Assembly (NCBI RefSeq): GCF_000143415.4
Contig: NW_003314285.1
Location: 1,616,966-1,680,965 of the forward strand
Length of the DNA stretch: 64,000 bases
Reading direction: 5' to 3'
From: Selaginella moellendorffii
Lineage: Eukaryota > Streptophyta > Lycopodiopsida > Selaginellales > Selaginellaceae
Position 1 is the first letter of the stretch. Each line of letters starts with the position of its first letter. This document shows, one piece after another, positions 23,160-35,123 of the stretch. The notes under the pieces are model-generated. The model was not told where the DNA came from, made no database searches, and saw only the letters and a list, made by a program, of their open reading frames with translations. The position numbers and the translations under genes are program-made.

Positions 23160-26100
23160 GTGGCCTTATATATGAGTTGTGTCAACTCGAATTATAAGTT
23201 GTTGTGGTGATGTGCATCTTGAGAGTGCAACATAGAGCTACCCATGGGTAAAAACTGGTTGGGGTAAGTAGATGCTTACATGATCAAATGTTTAACCTTG
23301 GCATTTTGAAATTGTTAAGCAGTATCCAAGATGAAGAGGAAATTGTTTTTGAGACATATGGAATGGAACATTTGAATCAGAGGGTGTTAAGTTAATGCGT
23401 GGGATAAAAGTTCTAGTACCTTTAAATTCACCTGTAATTATTTTACAGTCCAACACTTTAGGTGAAGTTCTTTTGACCATTAGTCGAGTTCCATGGCATA
23501 ATCCAATTGTTGGAGACATATTTCTCAAAAGAATAACTATACAACCTTCTTTTAGTATCAATTTGTGTAGTGGTAGTCCAGAGGGAGTGATAGAATTTAG
23601 AAATTCAATTGGGAAATCTTCAAGGTGTTCAACATTAACAGAGTCAATGCTAGTATAAATTTGAGGTGGACCTAGTAATTGAGAGATGATGTTGTTGTTA
23701 ATTGGATCATTGAAAGGTGTTAAAATGACTCTATTTGCTGCAATTTGAACATTTGAAATATCTTCGATACATGGGAACACGAAATCAGCAATAGAGGTAT
23801 TTCTAATTAGTTCTGAAGGAAGAAGGATAGAATCAAGTGGTAAAATAGAGTTTTATGTGTAATTATTTCCATCACCAACTTTCAATAGCCATTCTGCCCA
23901 GTCTAGGAACTTGGGGCCAAGCTGCATATTTGTTTGCAATTGATACTTTCTAAATAGATTCCATAGACTATTTATTCTTACAGATGTGAAAACAATCTGT
24001 GTTCGATGATTGTGTGGTACAACTGGTAATGTTTGACGAAAGTCACCACTTGTAACAATAACAATGCCACCAAATGGAGAACTGTTTTGTTTCAAGTCTC
24101 ATAGGCAGCAGTCGACAGTTGAAAAGGCAAGTGTATGAACCATATTAATTTCATCCCAAATAAGCACTTGTATTTCTTTCATAGATCTACCAGCACTGTT
24201 ATTAGGTGTTAAACCAGAAACGAATGTATCATTAATTGGAACTGGTAACTTAAAGGTTGTATGGGACATTTGTCCATTGTATAGTAGTGTGCTTGCAATG
24301 CCCGTCCATGCCATACAAACCACTTTTTTTTATTGTAGAACTCAAAATATTTTACCATTGTATTTAATAAATGTGTTTTGCCAGTACCACCAGGGCCATC
24401 AATAAAAATAAAACGGTTGGTATCGGTTGAGCATTTGATGATGTTAACAATTTCATTGAATATAGCTAATTGTTCAGTATTCAAGTTTCTAATATAATGG
24501 TAAATTTCTGTATGTGAATGGTTGCAATTTGGTATTGGTTGAATAGAGGTATTTAAGATTGGGATAGGTAAATTGTATGATTGGTTTGTTTTACCATGTA
24601 TTTTCATTCTTGAGTTAATGTCTATTAGAGCAAGTTTATATTGATATAGAATATTTGTTCTACCAAAATCTTTAGAGAGCTGATCTTTAAAAACATCCCA
24701 AAGATATGGTGGGTCTTGTGGATTGCAATAAATACATATGAAAGTAAAGAGTTGATGCAATTGTGTAAGCATTTGAAAATTACATGCTTCTTGTAAACAA
24801 TTATACCACTCATTATCATCGTCAAGAAAACCCATAGCAACAACAGCTTGTTGAAAGCTTTGGTAAATTACATCATTAATTGTTTTAATATTGTTGAAGA
24901 ATGTCACTCCTCTTTTGTGAAGAAGAATAATACATAAGTGGTACAACTCAGTATTTAGAGGAGATACTGTGTATAGTGGAGGAATAACCTTTTTCTTTTT
25001 TTGACATTGCCATATATTAGCAGATTTATTGAAAACATAATGTAAAAGTATTTCAACGTAGGTATATTGTCTTGCATTCAGATCATGAATATTGAGTTCG
25101 AACAATTTTATTAGCATTGTTCCATTATGTGCTGCTCTTTGCAAGGCATTGTGCTCCGAGCCTTCTGTAAAATACACATTTTGGAAGTCAGGAAGATGTA
25201 CAGGTAGACGTATTATAAGGTGTGAGCATCCATGCATTTTAAATTTAAATATCCTCCAAATAGCTTTTGGTGCTGAAATGTATCGGGTATTTATAAAATT
25301 CATGATTTCATCCCAGTTTAATATGTTTTCAGACTAAGTAGCTGTTTGGATTTGAATGGTTGCACAATCATATCCTTTATAAACATATTGAAAAAGATAC
25401 TTAATACTTTTAATTGATGCACATATTTCTACATTTATATAGGCTTTGTATTTTTTACATAAATATTTATTATATGGGACGATCCATCTATTATCAATTG
25501 GAACATCATTTTTAAGGAAGGTGCGACCATTGTTCGGCCTAAAATATTCTGGGTACCCATCCATATAATATATAGTTTTGTCATTGAAGTTTTTGGGATA
25601 GTTTTTGGAGCATTTTTTGTTTTCTATACATGGACTTTGAGGATTTAGTAATCCACATGGACCATGTATCATATGTGATGTGATTATTTCAAATAGTTCA
25701 GGCTTTGATAAAGGGTCAAGTAATTGAGCAAATACATATTGGTCAATAGTGTCACGGTCTTTAATTTTACTTTCATTATCTAATATGCCTAGGAAATGAC
25801 AATGTGGCAAACCTCTTTTTTGGAACTCAATGACATTTATAAATGCAATACATCTTCCAAAGATATTATTTTGTGTAATATCATGGAGAAAATATTTTCG
25901 CTTCATGTTAAAAACCCTAGCAACTATATCAGGTCGGTCTTCAGGTCCTTCATTAGGGTGCAGATTTTGTAATATCTCAAGCCATTTAGGGTTGCAAGTA
26001 AAAGTTATGAAAATATCAAGTTTTGAGTATTTTGTTACAATTGCCATAGCATCTTGGTAATTTTGTTGTATAGCTCTTGGGCTTCTTGTAAAAGTAGAAA

Positions 26101-27400
26101 GTAAAATAACAATTTTTCCTAGTCGAGCATTTGCATCAGCAACTTTGCCAGCAACATAATCCATCAAACCTATATAAAAATCAACTGTCATATTTTTTTG
26201 ATTAGATCTATAGTATTGTAAATTGTTGCTTTCAATTTTAACATAGGCATTTACAATTTATTGTTGGGTGAGTTTTCCAGCATGTAAAATTTGGTCATAT
26301 GTAACTGTAGAGGTTGATAATGTTGAATCTCTTTTGGACAAACGATAAGCATAATATTGAGGGAGTGTTACATGCTTGTTAGAAGAAAGCTTGTCATGCT
26401 AGGCTCTATCTCCATGTGGAAAAAGCAATGGATAAACCATAGGATTGCAATTAGCATTTAAAATAGATATATGTTGTGGTTCTGATGATTTTGGATGAAT
26501 GCATATTTCACGGTCAAAAGGTGGCACACCATCTTCACTTTGGAAAACTATTGCAACATCATTAGTTTGTGGAGTATTATATCAACGATGGTCTGTGCCT
26601 TCATTTTTAATGAGCATATAAACTCCACGTAAATTGCTACCAGAAGTAATAGTTCTTGAAATATTTTCTCGCTCCAATTCATACATCATTCTAAAAGCTT
26701 GTGCATATGGATTAATATGTCGAAGTATCGTATCTAGTTGAAACAGTAAATTATAATCACATTTAATGTTAAAAGGGTTTTGTTTTCTGATATCAATAGC
26801 CTCATTGGAGTCTAGCATGTACAATTGATTGTAACTTGGATTTTGATGTATTGAAGGATGTTGTGGCATAATTTTGTGATAGATTTGTCCATGAATTCTA
26901 TAGCAATATGGACCATGACCCGTAAAAGTATCAATGCTAGCTCCCATAGATGCGAAAGCAAGTGCACTATTATAGTCTTATATTACTCTTGAAATTAGAG
27001 TGTTTCTGTGAGTTATACAGAATACAGAAAAGGTGGTAATGGAAGTATTGGAGGTAGGTAGACCTGTCCACTCTTGCAACAAATAGACTTGTTCTCATCG
27101 GCAAAGTGTGAGGCATGACAATACTTACAAATATATGATAAGCGACCTATATTCATTGTCAAAACAGATGTATCATTATATAGGTAATTGCTAGCAAGTG
27201 TGCTGCGAATTTGAGGTGAAGGGGGCAAATAGGAATTGGAAATTGATTGCTGTTCAATGTGATTATTAAGATTTGTTTGATGTCGATACTCTGTAGCCTC
27301 TTGAATATTACTGTTGTAAAAGCTATATGTATGCTGGCACTGGTTAGTGTCTTGAACGTTATCACTGTACGTGGAATGTGTATGTCTGTGTCGAATAGCA
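23160..27400 (-). pseudogene. Helitron RepHel transposase (HUH nuclease plus Pif1-like helicase), decayed
   Basis: Pieces in order on the minus strand: 27013-27228 Cys-rich segment (CKYCHASHF and a following CC); 26582-26947 N-terminal domain (GHGPYCYRIHGQIYH); 25334-26191 Rep nuclease with GLPHCHFLGIL as the HUH-type metal motif and YNKYLCKKYKAYINVE holding the candidate catalytic tyrosines; 24209-25303 linker and Walker A (FIDGPGGTGKTHLL); 24099-24323 DEAD-like box (LIWDEINMVH); 23853-24095 SGDFRQTLPVV; 23292-23780 C-terminal helicase, with the last motif continuing to about 23160 (LYVALSRC after stops). At least five frameshifts or stops separate these pieces. In active elements this protein nicks and unwinds DNA for rolling-circle transposition in the nucleus. 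This copy cannot be made whole. AT-rich codons set it apart from the host genes. Confidence 0.9.
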
Positions 27401-28910
27401 TTCAGTTATGTCGAAGGCGCGACATTATTTTCAACAGTTTCTTTTGAAAATGGAGATCAATTATTAGCGCAGATAGAAAGGAAAAGATTTTTACTGAGGG
27501 TATGGACAGGCATAAAAACTAACCTTTTCAATGCAATTGGGTGTTGCCAAAAAAGAGCAGATTGATGTGTGTTACCTAATACAGTGTCTTCTCGCAAGAC
27601 TTACATTTTTGCTACCTCACTGTGAGCACCATGTTTTGTCCACTAAATTGGGATCTACAAGGCACACGCTCCAATTGATCAGCCCAGGAATTTGTGGAGC
27701 AGCGCAGTGCCTTAGATCTGCGAGCTCGAATGGAGGATCATCCCGTCGTGTGGGTTTCCACTCTTCTTCTTTTCCAGCTTCACAGACCCCAAGACGTAAC
27801 GAAGCCTTAAGGATTGCCAACGAATCTCCATCACCATGAAGCATCTGTCCATCCTGCTCACTCCCTCGGCGAGTTTGGCAGCCATATCCACCAGTCCATC
27901 ACTTGCTTGCTTGCTTGGAAGAGTCACTCCAAAACCTGAAACAAATAAAGGTGCATCAGTACTGCCACAAAACGAAACTATAAAAAATACGAACAAAGAA
28001 GAGGAAGAGAGAAACTACACTGGGAATATGTGGCCACCAATTCGTTGTGAACAAGAACACTAAACTCTGATTCCATTCAGCCACAAAGATCTGTCTCACA
28101 AAATTATTTCAGGTGGCCTAGGCATTATTGCTTACTTGGTCATGTGAATTATTTTCCTCCCAGTCCCCCAGCTGAGAGAATGCTTCTTCTCATTTTTTCT
28201 CCTTTCCTTGTATGGAATGAAGATGGTTGCAAGATGGAAGTAAGCAGTCAAAGCTTGCAGGGCATGATTGGCTCTCCGTTGTCTTGAACATGGCTCGCTC
28301 ACTCGGCTCTCATCCAAAAGTTTTTGCGATTAAAAATCGAGCAAAGCGGCTGCCAAGCTTTCCAAGGACCTGTTCAGCGAATAAAACAATGATGCTTTGC
28401 TTATTGTGTGAGTTTGTGCTCGCTGTCCCATGCACCACTGTTGTGTCTGTTGTGTGGGTGAGTGATGGATCAAACTGAATCCCCTGCTGGATCAAAAATA
28501 GGAATTCCCGTGCCTCACCTCCACACCTCCAGGCTGTGCCATGCCCTTGCTCGCCATCCGTTCCAACAAATCCCTGGCCGCTGCTTCCCTGTCGATGCCT
28601 CTGGCCATGCCATTGCAACTACTCATTGCCATTGTGCTCCTTCTGCTGGAAAAGGGAATGCAGCATTGCCAAGCAATCCCCTGTCCTTGCCGTTGCTGGG
28701 CAGCAGTGCCCCCTCTCCCACTTCCCTTGGAAACCCCGTGGTTGGGAGGAGCTGTGGTGAAAAAAAAGAGAGCTTTACCAGGCAAGTAGACAAGTGTCAC
28801 TCACACCCTCCTCCCCCGGCCGGGGCCATGTTGCGCGCCCACTGGCCGGCCCAAAACCTCGCAAAAATATTTCAAAAGGACGTGCGGTAAGAAACCGATC
28901 CCACATCCGA

Positions 28911-29083
28911 GCTGGTGTGCCAATGGAAGTTATGGGTCTCATGCTAGGTGATTTTGTGGATGAGTACACTGTCTGGGTCATCAATGTTTTCACGATGCCG
29001 CAGAATGGCACTGGTGTCAGCATGGAGGCTGTTGATCTAGTTTTCCAGACCAAGATGATGGATATGCTTAAACAAATAGGAAG
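28911..29083 (+). pseudogene. Captured RPN11 (26S proteasome lid deubiquitinase) exon fragment
   Basis: The frame [20 protein letters not shown] continues through [16 protein letters not shown] and [14 protein letters not shown], which is the start of the MPN domain of the proteasome subunit RPN11/PSMD14. It ends at a GT in the place of a phase-2 donor (IGR). The metal-binding JAMM part (HSHPGFG..) that should come next is absent within the following 300 bases. It lies on the strand opposite to the Helitron gene, inside the interval missing from element 2, so I read it as a captured exon without function. Confidence 0.8.
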
Positions 29084-29343
29084 GTTCTTATCACATTTTT
29101 CTTTTCTGCAAGAGAAATATGAAATAGTGTTTAATATGTGGTGGAGGCAGTTTTGCTACATTTTAAAGAAGTCACTAAGATGATTGGCATGCCTGCTTTG
29201 GCGGAGATTCTTGCAAGAGACTTTGAAGTTGTAATAATACAATTGATCCCAAGTACAACTATGTAGCAAGCTTATAGATAGTATATTGTACAAACAGAAA
29301 AGAAAAGCACACTGTGGAACAGGAAATGAAAGTGTATAGTACT

Positions 29344-30518
29344 TTAATCAGCCTTGAATGCAATAACTTTTGGCGAGCTCTCATGGGCACCAGTTGAGAA
29401 TAAGAAGTGGCCTGTTGGTGGCTTCTTTGTCTCCAAAAGCTTGATTACCCCAGGCATCCATGCAGAAGTGAACATTCTTAGAAACTGGCTAGGACTAAGA
29501 CTATATGCTTGGTCTATATAAGTGTCTTCCATGCAAACATCTTGGGGGTGGCCATTATCTGGATAGAATTTGCCGTGGACCCACAAAGTTTGAAAAAACG
29601 GTTGTTCATTCTTGCAATAGTGACACCAACCAATATCTTGTGTTTGTTTCTCGACCTTGAACTTTTTGCAAACATGGCAGCCGCAACAAACAAAGATCAC
29701 TCGAGGATTTTCAGGGATAAAGTAGCCATGCACCTATTGATAAAACATGCATCATGAACCACTGGTAAAGATCAAGAAAGACATACCCCAAAGAAGTTTT
29801 TTCCCGTATATGAATGAAACATAGTGTAGCTGTTTCTGTATGTGGTCCCAAGGCGTATCATCAGGAATTTTCAAGACAATAGTCGAGGGTGCAATCCTGA
29901 ACACATTTTTATCTTTAGTTCCTCAGAGATTATAGAAAATATGACTTGGCATATCCCCAGCAAACCATGATGATTTGAGCTCATGATAGACATGGTCCAT
30001 ATCACCCAGCACATGCACCTGTTTTTGAAGTTCACCCAAAAAATTCAATCAAAATATTAGAAATACCTTATAGGTGTTTTCAGCTTCAAGATCATCAGCA
30101 ATGAATATGATGTTTATAGTGTTAGGCGTTTGATCCACACCGGTGATTGCCGCAGCAACTGTTGCAGAAGCATAAGCAAAAGCATCCCCTGCAAACTAAT
30201 TTAGTGGAACAATGTCTAATGGCCTGACAAAGTCAAGCATTGGAGGAGCCTTCTCTGGCCATGCTCGAACATGTGTGGCCGTAGAAATATCTACCGAGAG
30301 ACGATGGAGCCATTGTGCGGCAGTGTGAGGTTGAAAACTTTGTTGAGATCCAGCCCCATCATCTTCTCTTTGATTGACAGAGATGGAGGTTGACCGCGGT
30401 GTTCTTCAAGTATGTGCGAGTTGGAAGAGCTCTCGCTGTGATGCGGGCTGGCAAATGGACTCTTGGGAAGGTTCTGTCCATTCCCATTGGCGCTGCTAGA
30501 AGTTTCCAAAGTGAGCAA
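29344..30518 (-). pseudogene. Captured host gene fragment, family not recognised
   Basis: On the minus strand, exon-like pieces read in order: a Ser-rich start (MLTLETSSSANGNGQNL, GLDLNKVFNL), then after a frame change STATHVRAWPEKAPPMLDF with ASATVAAAITG and INIIFIADDLEAENTYK, then VHVLGDMDHVYHELKSSWFA, then KIPDDTPWDHIQKQLHYVSF, and finally an open 129-residue piece at 29344-29733 with two Cys pairs (CCGCHVCKKF, WCHYCKNE) and SLSPSQFLRMFTSAWMPGV. Stops interrupt the middle pieces. The paired cysteines suggest a metal-binding fold. I do not recognise the family, and its position inside the captured interval makes it a probable transduplicate. Confidence 0.5.
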
Positions 30519-30689
30519 TCAAGTTCTATCATATGACTGTGATGTAAGCATCATCAGGAAGTGGATGAAGAGCTTCACTCTCATCGCGACCTTCGCCCTC
30601 CAGCACGTCCATGACAAATCCGAAGGGATTGCTCGACTGGAACTGCTACATATCTGCTCGATCATTTCGAATTCTTAGCGCCAGAGAAG

Positions 30690-30815
30690 ATCCAAACAAT
30701 CTTGTAGATGCGATTGCAGATGTAGATGTTGTCAGGCTTCACGTCCAGGTGAGCAAGGCTGTGCCGAGTGAATGTGCTTCAAAGCGTTTAAGAGCTTAAA
30801 TTGCCTCGACAGTGG
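30690..30815 (-). pseudogene. Captured protein-kinase fragment, WEE1-like catalytic loop
   Basis: The minus strand reads FKLLNALKHIHS and then, one base out of frame, LAHLDVKPDNIYICN and YKI. H-x-D-x-K-P-x-N is the kinase catalytic loop, and the wording HLDVKPDNIY with a preceding ALKxxH is closest to WEE1 kinases, which phosphorylate CDKs. The frameshift in the loop and the lack of a clear DFG segment make it non-functional. It lies in the Helitron-captured interval. Confidence 0.6.
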
Positions 30816-32268
30816 AGTAAGAATGAAGATCATACAAATTCTACGCACCATAAATACCTTGATTTGATGAAACTCCACATGTTAACGCGATGAAGAGCCA
30901 AAAGCGGAGACACATAGTGTATGAGAATACCAAAGTTATGAAAGAAGAATCACAAATAACAACTTGTGATGGGGTTCTTAGGAGCAAAGACACCAGCGTT
31001 GACACAGCACCTCCGATTTGGATCGCAAATCGGCATCAACGGCAAAACCAATTCGCTTGACAGGCCACAACGGTCATGTGACACGCGTCACCAGGCCTTC
31101 CTCTCTTGCCACACACGGCTTGGCTGCCTCCCATTGGCCCGATTATTTGCTAACATGTGGTTAAAGAAATAACCCCTTTACAGTTACCCCCCCATCGGAC
31201 AGCCCCGATTGGCCAGATCTGGCGGCCCAGAAAGTTTGGCGTTTGCTTCTTATAGTAGTAGATTAGTCTTAAGTGATAAGTATGCTAGTTTTTGCTTTGG
31301 GAGGATATGGATATACTATTGTAATATAGAAATCATGTATTATTTTAATTTTGGGAGTGAGAGTTATTAGTAAACATATATTAGAGCGGAATTTAAATTA
31401 AAAAAGAGTAACATATTATTTCTCACAGATAATCCATTTGAAACTATAATTATATAATATAATAATTATTGAGACATCTTAAAATACATAAGTTCAGAAT
31501 TGTAATAAATTATAATAATTTTTTATGTGTTGCATGCAGTAATGCTTGGTTTGCTTAATAGTAGTGTTATTCCTATTTATTAATCCAATTGATAAAAATT
31601 TTATAATTATAAACATGTTTATAATTTATAAACACATGATTAATCTTATTAAATATCAAGATGGTAGAATACTAGAATATACTAGAAATTGTTTACAAAA
31701 GCTTATAAATTATAAACATCTTTATAAATTTTAAATACAAGATTAATCTAAATGAATAACACTTAAGTGGTAGAATATCCTAAAATATTCTAGGTATATC
31801 CACTACCACCCCACTTTCTCTATAGCGTTGCTTAAGCAAACCAAAAAACATCATTCATTTGTATTTTGCTAACATATTACAAATGTTAACACAATTTTAG
31901 GCATGTAGTATGCCTACTATTGTTTTAGAGTGACAAAAAATACAAATTTCACGTGTCAAGTATAGAGGGAATTTATAATTATTGAACAAAATAATTCTTT
32001 TTGGAAGTATTAGTAATTAGTGTCAGATTTATATTATTTAAAGATAAATTTATACTTAAAATTAAATTAAATATCTTGAAATTACTAAGCTAGTTATATA
32101 TTATTACTCTATTTTTTCTTCATGGGTTTTAATACCTGGTTCTATCTTTTATTTTTATTTATTATATATCAGTGTAAGTATAATATTTTGAAATTAATCC
32201 TTAATTAATAACTTCTTTATACAGTAACAATCATTGAAGGAGAAGATAATTTTAATTGGGCTCCAGAT

Positions 32269-32526
32269 ATGAAATTTGCTCTTGCAAATTGTAATGTTTA
32301 TAAAGCAAATGTTATTTTATGGAGAAAAGGTAATGAATTTGCTTACTTTGATTATAATACACTATCAGCAGAAAAGTGCTCTAAAATAATAAATAATGTA
32401 CCATTTGATGGTGTATCTTTTATTGGTAATGGTCATTTTAAAACTAAAGGTTGGTATGGATGGCAAAATTTGGCATTTGATGGTGATTATTCACATGATG
32501 GTTATGATGATGTAGTATTTCAGTAG
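32269..32526 (+). CDS. Small AT-rich ORF, cassette copy B, unknown
   Basis: This 85-residue frame is the least altered of the three copies. It keeps NCNVYKANVILWRKGNEF, FDYNTLSAEKC, VPFDGVSF and GWYGWQN, and ends DVVFQ at a TAG, the ending also traceable in copy C. As in copy A, in-frame similarity extends upstream of the ATG to a possible splice acceptor near 32227. There are no membrane segments. Codon use is A/T-ending throughout. Family and function are unknown; it may be an orphan last exon. Confidence 0.4.
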   Translation: MKFALANCNVYKANVILWRKGNEFAYFDYNTLSAEKCSKIINNVPFDGVSFIGNGHFKTKGWYGWQNLAFDGDYSHDGYDDVVFQ

Positions 32527-33093
32527 AGAAGAAGGTAATATAAGCATTATATGAGATTTATATTAATTAAAAAATGTTGTAGTGATGTTATAAATAAAAG
32601 CATTTAAAGTTATAAAACAAAAAATGGTATGGACAATTGAAACAGTTAAAACTTGTATTTACTTTTGATAAATTCATAGTTAAGAAGCAATAAATCATAG
32701 AAAAAATCCAATATTGAATGAGACAAAGATATATAAAGATATATATTAAAAACTAAACATGTATTTGTACTTTTTTTTGTTTTGTTTATTTTTAATGTTA
32801 TCAGTATTAATTCTTGACATATAATAATTTTTAATAAATTTGTATAAGAATTTTATGAATAAGACCAATGTATGGTTTAGTATAACAACCACATTCAAAC
32901 CCCTAAAAGCTGCCCTTAATTGTTTTTTCAAGTCTGGCTGAATCAATCAATCCTTTTCTCTTTCTTAGACTCATCAGGCAATTGACATTGTTTTCAGCTT
33001 TTTAAAAATGTAGACATTTGGAATTTACCACAATAGTGAAGTGTTTGATTTGTATTGGAAAAAATTTACAAAATTTAAAAACAACATTAATTG

Positions 33094-33096
<3 letters not shown>

Positions 33097-33131
<35 letters not shown>
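33097..33131. repeat. (TA)n microsatellite
   Basis: About 17 uninterrupted TA units in cassette B. Cassettes A and C have only three or four at the same place. Confidence 0.95.
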
Positions 33132-33134
<3 letters not shown>

Positions 33135-33319
33135 ACTTCTATTGAACTTTGATATGTGGACCATATTTGTGGGATATTAATATATCATCACAAACATTTT
33201 CACTAAATGTAGCACATGTGATCATGGGATGAAATTTGGATATATTGTCATTATAGATTCTTGGAAGTATAAAAGATATATATAAGGATTAAATAGCTTC
33301 TAAATAGGTTAAAGGGAGA

Positions 33320-33755
33320 GGATAAGTTTTGGCAAATGATTTTTGAAAAGTTAGAGATAAGTTGAGTATAACTAGTGGCAAACATCCATAATCAAATGGA
33401 CAAATAAAAATTATAAACTAGCTAGTGGAATATATGCTAAAGTCTTTTATGGAAAACTTGACTCGATATTAAGAGTATGGGAGAATCATTTGCCTTTACT
33501 TTAGATTGCTCATAATTGCACTCATCAATTGGATATTTACATGTTTCTATTCATGGTCATGTATAGCTATAAGCCCAAGTCTCTCATGAGTTTAATTTTG
33601 GCTTTAGTTTGAGTGCCTCATATTTGTGATTTTTTTGAGGATATGAAAGTGGCAAAGTTGAACATAAGACAAGTTCAAGAATGAAACAAGAAATTGACTA
33701 ATGCACATCATCATTATTAGAAATATAAAGTTGGTGACAAAATTTCCTTAAACTA
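33320..33755 (+). pseudogene. Ty3/gypsy integrase relic, copy B
   Basis: Collinear with 17552-17990: FWQMIFEKLEIS, the SGKHP-SNGQ stretch and a KVGD-like end, with stops in all frames. Confidence 0.65.
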
Positions 33756-34574
33756 TTAAATGCATAACAATATCTAAAAGGGTAGTGCTAAATTGTCTCC
33801 ACAATATTGTATTGTATTATCTTCAATTTTGTTGCATATGCAACATTTTATGTAAACAAGTTTGAAACATGTTTATACTCTAGTGATGTGAATTTTAGGT
33901 CCCAAAGATTGATGCTAATAAAGTTGATCTAACTAATATTCTTGTTTAAAGGTTGGTGAAACAAATTGCAAGACAATTTGGGAGTTGTTAGTTTGGTGGA
34001 ATGGTTATTTTATGGACGAACTTATATGGGAAATTGAGGATGATGTGAAAAGAGTGTTTTCAAGTTTTATGTATAACTTCAATGACATTCTCAAAAGCAT
34101 GTAATGTGCAACAAATTATTATCTTATATGTACAAGTTTAATCATCATCAAACTATCGTATCAAAACTTATAAGATTTAGGAGTAGTTTTTTAAATTCCT
34201 CCTCTCTAACCTTTTTTGTTGGAAACTAACCAAAAGAAGACCAGATATTTCTGCTAGGAAAGTATAGTAAATTATTTCTCTCACAATGAAACTAATGAAT
34301 TTAATTATAATATCTCTAACTATCTTATATTAAAAACTATTTTGGAAATATGTTTTTTCAAACTATACTACCACTTAATATTGTATTTTTTTCATTTTAT
34401 GTCATAAGTCATGTTTCATTATCATAGTTTTAATATATGTTTTATTATCTATTTTAAGTACTACACTCTGGATTTTATGCTTTTATTAATTTTTATTTTA
34501 AATTTCTAGCTAATAATATATTATAATAATATTAATGGTATTTATAAAGATGAACATTCTTTTGTTATTTTAAT

Positions 34575-34940
34575 TTTATCAAAATCTTTTAATAACTCTC
34601 TTCTTCGTTCAATCTGAACATTAACTGATAAAGTTCTTGTTCTATATCTTGTTGAATTGATGCCCTACTATACATAGAATTAACAGTAATTGTGACATGT
34701 ATTCCTCCTCCTGAGGCAGTATATTCTCCATTTTCCCAAAAATTATTAAAGTACCTAACTTTACACAGATTTGTTACATGACAATATGCTTGGGGAGAAG
34801 GTGGATCTTGTGTACCAATTGATATACAATCTTGAGTTGCTTCACTTAGCAAATACCCACCAACTAAAAGAAAATATAGTAAAAATGAATAAAGGAAAAC
34901 AACTACAACAAACTCTGTCAGTCTCTAAGTATGAAATGGT
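34575..34940 (-). pseudogene. Secreted-protein gene, copy B (start lost, deleted)
   Basis: Matches the intact copy at 41388-41840, but the first codon is CTG, and a deletion after SRASIQQDIEQ removes the part with IWIRCISVLRQ and joins the frame to LYQLMFRLNEE. The middle block (PPSPQAYCHVTNLCKVRYF, NGEYTASGGG) is unchanged. Confidence 0.6.
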
Positions 34941-35123
34941 TTATATCTGCTTTATAAAGGCTTTTGAAATAGCATTAAAATAGGATATGCTTAGTTATTA
35001 TTCCATAGCAATCAGTATTCTTTTATTTAACGAAAAGATCAAGAATTATCAATTTTATCAAAATCAAAAGAGTGTAGCAGTAAAGTACCAAATCGAATTG
35101 ATGTGAGCCCTAGCGCGGGAGCA

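Larger units (their letters stand above)
22923..31262 (-). mobile_element. Helitron (element 1), about 8.34 kb, both termini present
   Basis: The minus-strand 5' end at 31262 reads TCTACTACTATAAG. The 3' end at 22923 reads CTAG, preceded by a short hairpin: 8-bp arms with one wobble pair at 22931-22938 and 22943-22950, loop of 4, four bases from CTAG. Both fit the Helitron rule of 5' TC and 3' hairpin plus CTRR. The base outside the 5' end is A on the minus strand, as expected for insertion between A and T. The unoccupied equivalent site is visible at about 15595/15596 in cassette A. Inside are a decayed Rep/helicase gene and a captured host interval (28901-31178). The decayed gene means it is no longer autonomous. 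Confidence 0.85.
31263..35123. repeat. AT-rich upstream cassette of SDR copy B
   Basis: Begins exactly at the Helitron 5' end and is collinear with 15596-19494 and 38015-42145. It holds ORF copy 32269-32526, an expanded TA microsatellite (33097-33131) not seen in A or C, the integrase relic 33320-33755 and the secreted-protein relic 34575-34940. Compared with A and C it lacks about 110 bp just before the SDR promoter region (near 35000). Confidence 0.85.
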
